Source: a virus
Direction: 5' to 3' (one strand)
IMG/VR virus record: IMGVR_UViG_3300025120_000262
Span: 1 to 33,442 of that record
Length of the DNA stretch: 33,442 bases
The translations under genes and the position numbers were made by a program. The notes beneath the pieces are model-generated. The model worked only from the letters and a program-made list of their open reading frames with translations, ran no database searches and was not told the DNA's origin. Below are positions 9,509 through 21,500 of this stretch, in pieces. Each line of letters begins with the position of its first letter. Position 1 is the stretch's first letter.

Positions 9509-12500
9509 ATGGCTAAGAGAATTCGCTCAGAAGACTTTCTACCAGAAATATTTCAAACTGCTGCTAACAAGCAATTGCTTCGTAGTACTCTTGACCAACT
9601 TACACAAAACCCAAAATTAAAGCCAACTGAAGGTTATATTGGACGTAAGATTGGCCCTGGTGTTACTGCATCTGACAGTTATGTATTAGAACCAACTGCT
9701 AATAGAACCGATTATCAACTTGAACCTGGAGTGGTACAACTTAGACCAAATACCAATACTGTTTCAAATGCAATAACCTATCCAGGAATAATTGATAGTC
9801 TTGAGTTACAAGGTGCAGACGTTACACGTGATGATAGACTTTTTGATAGTGAGCATTATAGTTTTGATCCTTTTGTAGACTTTGACAAATATGTAAATTT
9901 TAGTCAGTATTACTGGGTGCCAGAAGGCCCAAATAGCGTTGATGTATTTGGAAATGCAATTCCAATTAGAGATACATTTGATGTTGCATATACCCAAGAT
10001 GGTTATACTTTTTCAGGAGAACCAGGAGCATTACCTACATTAACATTTGTTCGTCAAGGCGAATATACATTTGATGTCAATGCAAGTGGTCATCCATTTT
10101 TCATACAAAGTGTCCCAGGAACATCAGGAGTACTTCCACAACAACCGAACCAAAGTTCGCGTGATGTACTAGGAGTAACAAACAATGGTGATGATGTTGG
10201 AACAGTTGTTTTTACTGTGCCAAATAAAACAGATCAAAACTTTTATTTTACACTAGCAGATATTGGATCAACAGATTTAGTCGAAGACACATTACAGTTC
10301 AATCAAATTAACAATGTGTTTGTTGATGTATTTTTAGAAGAGCATGGTGGCATTGACGGCATCACTGACTTACAAAACCGAACACTTATTATTACAACAG
10401 ACACTGATACTGGTTGGGAAGTACTTACTCCTTTTGATGATACACTATTTGATCAGGACAATCCAGGAATACCAAACGCCGCATTTGACAACAGTGTTGC
10501 AATTGCAACTAATCCAGAGCGTTATGTGCAGTGGAGAATAAATTTTAACTATGCAGATCCTCTACGTCCTTTTATGGAACTTACAAAAGTACAAGATGTT
10601 GCAAACCTAAGCAAAACTAACATAGAATACGGAACTGAATATGCTGGTGTAACTATGTACAAGGATGCAGAAGGTGACTTTGTAAGACAACCATTGCTCA
10701 CTGCAAATCTTGATATACTTTATTACCAAGATGGAAACGCTGAAGGAAATTTTGGTGTTATTCGTCTTGTTGAACAAGCAAATTCATCAGACCTTTTAAT
10801 CGAAGACATTATTGGTAAAACAGTTTATACATCACCAAACGGTGTTGTTTTTACAAACGGACTTAAAGTACAATTTATTGGAAGTGTTGTTCCAACAAGT
10901 TATGAGAATAAAGAATACTATATCGAAGGAGTTGGTACTTCTATTGAACTTCTTCCAGTAACTGATTTTATTACTCCAGAAACATATACAATTTCAACCA
11001 CTGTACCTTTCGACAGTACAGCGTTTGACGAAGGAAACTTTGACTCAACAAATAATGCTCCAACTGTACAAGATTATATGATAATAAACAGAGCCAGTAT
11101 AGATCAAAATGCTTGGAGCAGAGGTAATAGATGGTTTCATATTGGTGTGCTAGAAGCAACTGCTATCTATAATAATATTGCTCTAGTAATAAACAATGAT
11201 AATCGAGCTAAACGTCCAATACTTGAATTCAGAAAAAGTCTTAAACTTTTTAATTATGGAACACTAGCAACACCCGCAGTTGACATAATTGATTTTACTG
11301 AAACAGATGCATTTTCAAACATCAACGGCACAATTGGTTACAGTGTAGATGGTTATGATTTTGTTGCAGGATCAAGAGTAATTTTTGCAAACGATCTTGA
11401 TGCAGAAGTGCGTAACAAGATTTACACAGTAAGTTTTGTAGATTTTGGAGATAGTAGTGTTGATGTGATAGACTTGCAACCAGCAAGTTTGACAACACCT
11501 GATATTCCAACCAATACAAATGTCATAGTAACATCAGGCATTACACTTCAAGGAAAATCATATTGGTTTAACGGAACAACCTGGATATCAGGACAGCAAA
11601 AAACTGGTGTAAATCAAGCACCACTATTTGATATATTTGATAGTAGTGGTTATAGTTTTAGCGATACAACAGTGTATCCAAGTACAACTTTTGCCGGAAC
11701 TAAACTTTTTAGTTATGCAGTTGGCACAGGCACCACTGATAGCATAATTGATCAGCCGTTAAAATATCTAACTATTGCCAATGTTGGTGATATTGTTTTT
11801 GATAACAATTTATATGTCGACACATTTGTGTATGTCAACGGAACAGTTAGTGTTACAAAAAATATTGACACAGGAACAGTTAGACAGTATAATACTATAA
11901 GCACATTTGATAAGTTACTTGGATGGCAAACATCATTTGAAACAAACACACAACGACAGAGTTTTAATTTTGATTATAATGGAACTCCCTTGGTATTGGA
12001 TATTGAGGTATTAAGCGATACATCAAAAATTCCAGTTAAGGTATTTGTTGAAGGACAGTTTGTTCTTCCAAACACATATACATATGCAACCAATAGTGAT
12101 AATGTAACAGTAATTACTTTCAATCCTAATGTATTAGGACAACCTGATACAGTACCAGTTACTGGTGCTATTGTTGAAGCTCAAGTGCTCAGCAACAGTC
12201 CGAGCAGTATTGCATTTTATACTATTCCATCAAACCTAGAATCAAATGCTATGAATGAAAATAGCAAGGACTTTACACTAGGTACAGTGCGTACACATTA
12301 TGAAAGTATTTGTCAAAATTTAGAAAACTTTACAGGTAAAATACACGGTAACAATAATGTAAGAGATTTAGGCAATGTTGTTCCTTATGGAGATCTAATA
12401 CTCCAACAAAGTGCGCCAGTTACTATGATGACAAATTTCATCAATGGCAGAGACTATGAATTTTTCCGTGCTATAGAATTTAATAGTTCAGAATATAACA

Positions 12501-15500
12501 AGACTAAAAACAAGATTTTAGATTATGTTGCAAACAATGATTGGTCAGGAAAAACTACTGCACAGATACTTGATGCTACGCTATTGGGAATTAATGCAGG
12601 AAAAACTGAATCTAGTCCTTTTTATTGGACAGATGCAATTCCAAGTGGTAACACCTTTGAAACTACAACATACACAATAACACCAATTACAACCTATGTA
12701 TTTGATACTCTTAACAGTTATGACTTAACCTCTGCAAACTACAAAGGTATATTAGTATATTATACTCCTAAGAGCACTGGTATACAAACTATACTTGTTG
12801 GAGACGGACATGAATACACTGTAGCAACCGATGGTCCAAGAATTACAATCAATAGTACAGAGATAACACTTAGCATTGGTGACATAATTACCATAAACGA
12901 ATATGCTACAACTTACGGAAGTTATGTACCAGCAACTCCTAGTATGATGGGATTATATAGCATATATCGTCCGCAAGAATTCTTAGACAATACCTATGTA
13001 ACACCAACAAATGTCATACAAGGACATGATGGTAGTTTAACTGTAGCATTTGAAAACGGTGATTTTAGAAATAATGTTTTATTAGAATTTGAAAAGAGAA
13101 TTTTCAATAACATCAAAATAAATGAAGTCGAAAGATACGATCCACCACTTCAAGCAGTTGATGTTATCCCAGGACAGTTCAGAACAACTGATTACACTCT
13201 TACTGAAGTTAATAATATATTAAATGTTAGTTTCTTGGCGTGGGTTGGTGAGAATCGTGTTCCTTATAAAAATCAAACTTATATCAAAGACGACGCATTT
13301 ACTTGGAATTATAGTCAAAGTGAAAACAGATTATCTGATGTTCCTCTATTAGGTTTCTGGAGAGGTATATATTTTGATCTCTATGATACTGATTCACCTC
13401 ACACTCGTCCATGGGAAATGGTAGGACTAAGTGTAAAGCCAACTTGGTGGCAAACAACTTACGGACCAGCTCCATACACATCAGGTAATACTGTTCTATG
13501 GAATGACATGGCACAAGGTATTGTTGCATACCCAACTGGAAATGTGATAAGAACACAATATATTCGTCCTGAATTATTACAATGTATCCCAACTGATTCA
13601 CAAGGAAATCTAGTACCTCCAATTGATAGTATTGTTGGTAGTTACGATGTAGACAGCTTTGAAAAATCGTGGGTAGCAGGAGACATGGGACCTACTGAAG
13701 ATGCTTGGAGAAGAAGTAGTTACTACCCTTTTGCAATACAACGATTACTAGCATTAACAAAACCTGCACAGTATTTCTCACTATTTGCTGATAGAGATCT
13801 ATGGAAATACAATACAGAATTCAACCAATACTTGTATAATAATAGATTCCGCATTGATCCAAGTGTGATAAGCGTGTATGGTAATGGAACAAGCAAAAAC
13901 AGTTATATTAACTTTATTGTTGATTACAATAGAATCACAGGTTTAGATAGTACCACTGCACTAACAGCCACTCTAGCCAATATGGATATTCGATTGTGTT
14001 ATCGAATGGCTGCATTTAGTGATCAAGGATACTTAAAAATATTTTCTGAAAAGTCGTCACCAAACAGTCTAAACAGTAGTTTGTTACTACCAGATGAAAG
14101 TTATCAACTATTTCTCTATCAGAATCCAAGTTTTGCTGAAGTACAATATTCAAGTGTTACAGTTCAAAGGACCAGTGGTGGATGGTCAGTGTCGGGTTAT
14201 TCAACAGTAAAACCTTACTTTGAAATATTACAAAGTACCATTGCTGGAACTTTTAGTACCATAACAGTAAATGGAAACACAGTTCGTATTGCCGAAAGTT
14301 TTACAAAAAATGTAATTCAAGTTCCTTATGGTTATGTATTTGCAACTGCAAATGCAGTGGTTGATTTTTTAGTCAGTTACGGTCAGTTATTGACACAACA
14401 AGGACTAACCTTTGATACTACAGAGAATCAAGTTATTCTTGACTGGACACAAATGGCAAAGGAATTTCTATACTGGGTAGGACAGGATTGGATTGTAGGA
14501 AGTATTATCAATCTTAACCCTGCGGCAAATGTTTTGAAATTAGAAAAGCCAAACAGTGTTGTTGAAAGCCTGGCTAATGAAAATATCAACGATGTGATGT
14601 TAAACCAAAACTTTGGTCCGTTGCTTGGCAAAGATTATGCCGTTGAAAGACTTGGTAACGAACTGAAACTAATTGGAGTTAACAATCAAACATTTAGTTT
14701 GTTGTCAGCAAGGTTTACCTCATATGAACATATTATTGTATTTGATAACGTTAGTATCTTTAATGATTTGATATATCAACCAATAACTGGTGCAAGACAA
14801 AATAGATTATTATTAAATGGAAATACAGTTTTTGATTGGAATGGTACACTTGATGCACAAGGTTTCATTCTCAATCAAGATAATATAGAAGAATGGGTAG
14901 CAAATACTTCTTATACTAAAGGACAAATTGTACTTTATAAAAATGCATATTGGAGTGCAACAAGATTACTATCACCAAGTGAAACATTTGTTTTTGCTGA
15001 TTGGATCAAGAGTGATTATGCACAAATACAAACAGGATTGTTGCCTAACCTTGCAACCAAAGCAGATAGCCTACGTGAAAATTATGATATACACACTGCC
15101 AACCTTGAGAAGGATTCAACACTACTAGGACTAGGACTTATTGGATTCCGTCCAAGGCAGTATATGCAAAACTTGAACCTAGATGATATTTCACAAGCTG
15201 GCTTGTACTCGCAGTTCTTAGGAACAAAAGGAACAATCACTGCCGCAGAAAATTTTACTAGTGCAAATCTTGGCAAAGAAGAAGCAGAGTATGAGATTTT
15301 TGAAAACTGGGCAATACAACGTGGTATCTATGGTGCAAATGCAAACAGAAGTTATTTTGAATTACGCACAGACGAAAGTAAATTATTAAGTAATCCAAGT
15401 ACTATTGCAGTTATTGATCCGCAAGAGGTATCAACTGCTAATCAGACAGTATTAGTTGAAGATATTTGGAAACAAAGTTATAATATTACAAATAAAAATA

Positions 15501-18500
15501 TTTTACCAACAGTTACAACAATTCCAGAAGATGTTAGCCTGCCGTCAGCTGGTTATGTAAACTATGACGATGTTGATATCAAAGTTTTTGATTATAACGA
15601 TTTAACAAACATACTTGCTAATTTAGATACCATATCACTTGGTACAAATATTTGGGTAGCCAAAGCAAACTCATACGATTGGAATATATTTAGAACCAAC
15701 CTAGTACCAGCTAGTGTGATATCAGTTATTGACAATCTAAATGAAACAAGTACTATAACATTTGATGTCAATCACGGCTTATCTGTTAACGATAGAATAA
15801 TAATCAAGTACTTTAGTGCGGCAGTTGATGGTGCTTATATTGTTGGTACTGTTCCGGGGTTAAAAACTATAACACTAACACTTAGTCTTGCTGGTGAAAC
15901 AGTGTCGGTAACAGGTGATGGTCGTGCATTTATTCTTGAAAGTGTACGTGTTGCACAAGCGAGTGATGTTGCTAATTTAAGTTTTGCAAATAATATTGTG
16001 CCAGGAAATCAAGCCTGGGTAGATAACAATGGAAATGACAAATGGACAGTTTTACAAAAAATCAATCCATTTTCTACACCAACTGACCTTGAAGCAACTA
16101 CTCCGGTTATTAACGACTTATATGGTACAACAGTTTCACAAGGATTAAGAAATCAAGGTTTATTAATTGGAGCACCTGGGCATAATTCTAGTAAAGGTGG
16201 ATTGTATGCACTAGGCAAGGATACCTCTGGTTCATATATACAAGTTGCTCTTATAGCACCCACTACAACAGGATTTGTAGGATTTGGAACTAGTCTCAGT
16301 GTTGGAAAATCTGATTGGGCAGTAGCCGGTGCTCCTGCTAGTGATACCAACAAAGGTTATGCACTAGCAGTTAACAGAAACAGTACAGATGGAACTTATA
16401 CTCAACAACAATTGTTTAATACTGGTACCAATGATGCAGACAAGTTTGGAACAAGTGTAGCAATCAGTGCAGATGAACGTTGGATGTACATCGGTGCACC
16501 AGCAGACAACAAAGTATACGCCTACAGTAAAGTTGAAGTACAATCACAAAAGTTAGAATACACTGGAGATGGTTCTACAACTGCTTTTGTTATTGAACCA
16601 ACTATTGTTGTTAATGCCAGTGATGCAACAGCAACTACACAAATTGGTGTCACAGTTAATAATATACCACAAACAGGAGGTGGAGTTGACTGGACTTTAA
16701 GCACTGTTAGTGGAGTTCAGAGAATAACATTTAATACTGCACTCAACCAAGGAGATGAGTTACGTATTATTAGACTACAGAGTGCTACGTATTTTCCATC
16801 AGTCTCAACCACAGACTTTAGTTTTAGTACATTGTTTACTGCTAGTGACATTTATTCATTTTCAGTGTATCATGACAATATTCTACTACGTCCATTCTTT
16901 GATTATACAATCGTAGGAACAGACGTTGTACTTGGTAGCGGAGTAACAGGAACAGTTCTTATATCAGCAAATACACATTGGGATTTTGTAAACACTTTCA
17001 CGGCAGCAGGACTTGATGCAACTGACCAATTTGGTTACGATATTTCAACTACTACAGATGGCAGACAAGTTATTATTGGTACACCTGATGCAACCATTGG
17101 AACAAATACACTTGCTGGTGAAAGTTATATAATTGATAGAAGTGTTGAAAGATTTCAAGTTACCACTGCTTCTACCACAACACAAAACTTTACAGTAACA
17201 GAAACTCCAACTGCACCGATAGCAGTTACACTTAATGGAACGTTCCTGAATCCAACTGGGAATGCAAATGACGCACAGTTTAGTGTTGCAGGTAGTGTAG
17301 TTACAATAGGAACAACTGCCAATCCAGTAACATTACAAATTGGTGACATCATTGAAGTTGAAACAAACATTTTTAAAACCATACAACAATTTAATTCAAC
17401 ACTAAACGGTGCTAGTTATTACTTTGGTCAAACTGTAGATATATGTTCAACAAATTGTAGTGCATACATTGCTATGCCAAATGACAGTGTAGTTGTTCCA
17501 GAAGGTGGTAGTGTCGAGCGTTGGATAAATCAAAATAGATTATTTGGAACTATTACTGGAACTGTAGCAAACCCAGTGTTGACTGCAACTGACTCAATTA
17601 GAATCAACAACTATTACGTAACACTCACAGGCACAACTGTTGCTAGTTTAGTTACAGATATTACCACTGCTAATCTTCCAAACATCACTGCACAAAGCGT
17701 TGACGGTGCATTGCAGATTACATTGGAAAATGTTATTGCTGGTGAACAGTTCATTAAATTACAAGTAGCTCCAGGAGAAGGAACGGCATTTGCAGATCTT
17801 GGATTAACACCATGGGTATATGCACAAACAATTACAGCGCCAATTGCACAAGTATATGGACATTTTGGTACTAGTTTAAAGATTGATGACAGTGCAACTA
17901 CATTGGTAGTTGGTGCTCCTGATGCTACTGCAAGTTTACCAACAACATTTGATACAGACACAACATATTTTGATTCAAGAAGCACAACAGTTATTGACCC
18001 ATTGGATCAATCAGGAGTGGCTTACACCTATAATTACTTGAGTTCAGCAAATTCCAGTGCTACAAATCCAGGTAAGTTTGTATTTGGTCAACAGATTTAT
18101 GATACAACTATGACAAGTCTAGATAAATTTGGTTCAGCAGTTGACTATTATGACGGCATATTATTAGTTGGTGCTCCAAATGACGATCTAAACGATAGCT
18201 CTGGCGATTTTGGCAGAGTAACTCAATTAACAAACACAAATAAAGAATCAGCATGGAAACCAATTTATACACAACAACCAATTGTTAATGCCTCATTGCT
18301 TAACAGTGTGTTTACATATAACAAAGGCACCAACGAAGTTACTACCTACTTAGATTTCATTGATCCTCTGCAAGGCAAGATATTAGGAGCAGCACAAGCA
18401 AATATTGATTACACAGGTGGTATTGATCCAGCAGCCTACAACACAGGAACTGTAAACAATTATGGTTCGCAGTGGACGACTACTCATCTAGGTGAAATGT

Positions 18501-21500
18501 GGTGGGACCTATCAACTGTACGTTTTATCGACTATCATCAAGATACTATCGAATACAAAGCACGTCGTTGGGGACAGTTGTTTGACGGATCGTCAGTAGA
18601 CATTTATCAATGGACTAAAAATACAGTAGCACCAGCAGATTACACAGGCGAAGGCGAAGTTTACACTACTGAAAGTTATGTAATAACCAGCGAACTTGAT
18701 AGTGCAGGCACATTTATTACCTATTATTACTATTGGGTTAAAGGGTTATTAGCAGTCAGTCCAAACAAAACCTTAAGCTCAGTTGGCATTGCACAATATA
18801 TTTCTAATCCACGATCAAGTGGAATATCATATACCGCAGCTATCAGTCCAAGTACAATAAGTTTGTATAATTGTAGGAATTTATTTTCAGCAAAAGATAC
18901 AATACTACATGTAGAATTTGACAAGATTGAAAACAACGATAACGTTCACAGTGAATATGATTTAATTACTGTTGGCAATGCAAAGAGTTTCTTAGGTGGT
19001 AACCTTTATAGAAAATTCTTAGATAGTTACTGTGGTGAAGACACCCTTGGTAATCTTGTACCAGATGCAACATTAAGCGTTGCAGACAAGTATGGTGTTA
19101 GTTTTCGTCCAAGACAAAGTTTCTTTATTAACAGATTTCTTGCACTTGAAAACTATATGGATCGTGCAAATAGGATAATGAAACTATATCCTATATCTGA
19201 TAGCAAGAGTTTTAAATTGCTCAACAGTGAAGAACCAGAACCAACTTCAGCAAGTGGAGAATGGGACAAACGTTTATTAACCTACGCTGAACTTACATAT
19301 CAAGACCTACGTCAAGTAGCAGTGGGTTACAAATATCTTATAGCAAGTGATAGTACACAAGAAGGATTGTGGACAATTTATACGGTACAAGCAGAACAAA
19401 CACTGCTATTGTCAAGAGTACAAAACTACGATACAAAACTATACTGGAGTTACGTAGATTGGAATGGTACAAACGCAGATTTTACAACCTATAGTAGTGC
19501 AAATGCCAGCACTTATGATGTAAAGGTATACAGTGATCTATTAGCATTAACTGATGTAGCAGATGGAGTTTGGGCAACAGTAGAAGCAAACAGTTTTGGA
19601 AAGAAAGAAGTATATCAGTATAGCACAACAACCAGTGAATGGACAAGAGTTTTCTTAGAAGATGGTACTGTTGCAATTGATACTACTGTTTGGAATTATG
19701 CAGATGGTAACTTTGGCTTTGATGTTGAAGTTTTTGATGCACAACGTTTTTCACAAGCACCAAATATTGAAACAAGACAAATACTTAAAGCTCTAAACGA
19801 AGAAATATTTACTACTGATCTACAAAAATTTAGAAATGAACTGCTCATACTTACATTTGAATTTATAATGAGTGAGCAACCAGCTCCAGATTGGTTATTC
19901 AAAACAAGTTTAATTGATGTAAATCATAAAATACGTGACCTAATTGAATATCCAATTTATAGACGCGATAACCAAGACTTTGTTAGTGAGTATATTAACG
20001 AAGTGAAGCCGTATCATGTTCAAGTCAGAGAATTTAACTTGCGTTACGAAGGCGAAGATACGTACAACGGTAGCATAACAGACTTTGACTTACCGGCATA
20101 CTATGATAGTCTTAGAGGACAGTTTGTATCACCTATATTAGATGATAGCGAAAATCCAAAATCATTAAGTGCAGTACCAAGCACTAGTGCAGTGTGGCAA
20201 ACATTTCCATGGAGTCAATGGTATGACAACTATAAACTAGTAGTTAAGAGTGTAACGGTTCTGACATCAGGATCAGGTTACACAGTTGCACCTCAGGTGA
20301 TTGTAACTGGTGATGCAACAACACAAGCAACCATGAGTGCAACTGTTAATACTGCTGGCGAAGTAATAAGAATAAACTTAGTAACTGCTGGTAGTGGTTA
20401 TATAACAACACCAACCCTGACAATATCAGGTGGTAATGGCACAGGGGCTACTGCAATAGCAGTGTTGGAACCACAACAAGTACGTGATTTTACAACCACT
20501 ATAGCATATGACAGAATAACATACACAAGTCAGGTTGTTGATTGGACTGCAAATACTGCATATACTGCAAATCAATTGGTACGTTTTCCTGTACCAACTG
20601 TTGGAGTAATTAATGCTTCTTTACCTCAAGTATACAATGTAACAACTAACTTCACAAGCGGAACTGCATTTGATCCAGACAACTATACTGTGGTTGATCC
20701 AGCTACATTAGATGGTGCAGATAGAACAATCGGATTGTACACACCCGAGGCAAACGAACCAGGACGTGAATTAGCACAAGTTATGTCTGGAATTGACTAT
20801 CCAGGAGTACAAGTTGAAGGACCAAATTTTAATCAAAACACAGGTTTTGATGTTGGAAATTTTGATATTAATCCATATGACAACATAGATATTGGTCCAG
20901 AAGGATTACCAACATACGATCCAGGAATACTTGATGTTATATACGAAAGTCAATTTAGTGATACATACCTAGGTACAAGATCCACTGATATTAATATCGA
21001 AGGTGGCGGATTTATTGACACATACAGTTCACATGCTCCAGAAGAATTGATTCCTGGTAGTGAATTTGACACACTCGATTTGAAGGTTTACACTCGTCCA
21101 GGCAGTGATTGGAATGCAGATGGACACGGCTTTGACATTGCTACAATAAACGTAGTGTACAACGGCGCAGGAACCACATTAGACTTTACCAGTGCAATGT
21201 TACATCCATTTGGTATACAGGTGATAGATATTACCACTGGCATTGTTACACCTCCTTCTGCTTACACTATTGACTGGGTAAACAAAGTTGTAACACTTGG
21301 TGCAACCATGCCAAGTTCAGTAGGTAACAGTATCGCAGTAAAAGTTTATGGTATAGGCGGCGGTTCACAAATATACAAAGAAAGTATTGTTGGCACAGAT
21401 GTTGTTAGCAATGTAGCAAGTATTCCTGTTGTGTTTTCTCAAATACATGAAATGGTTATTTTTGTTAACGGGGCAGTAATTACAGATTACACGTTTGCCG

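Noticed and set aside
17614-17985. A 123-codon minus-strand frame
   Set aside because: Entirely inside the giant gene, with no start signal or family pattern.
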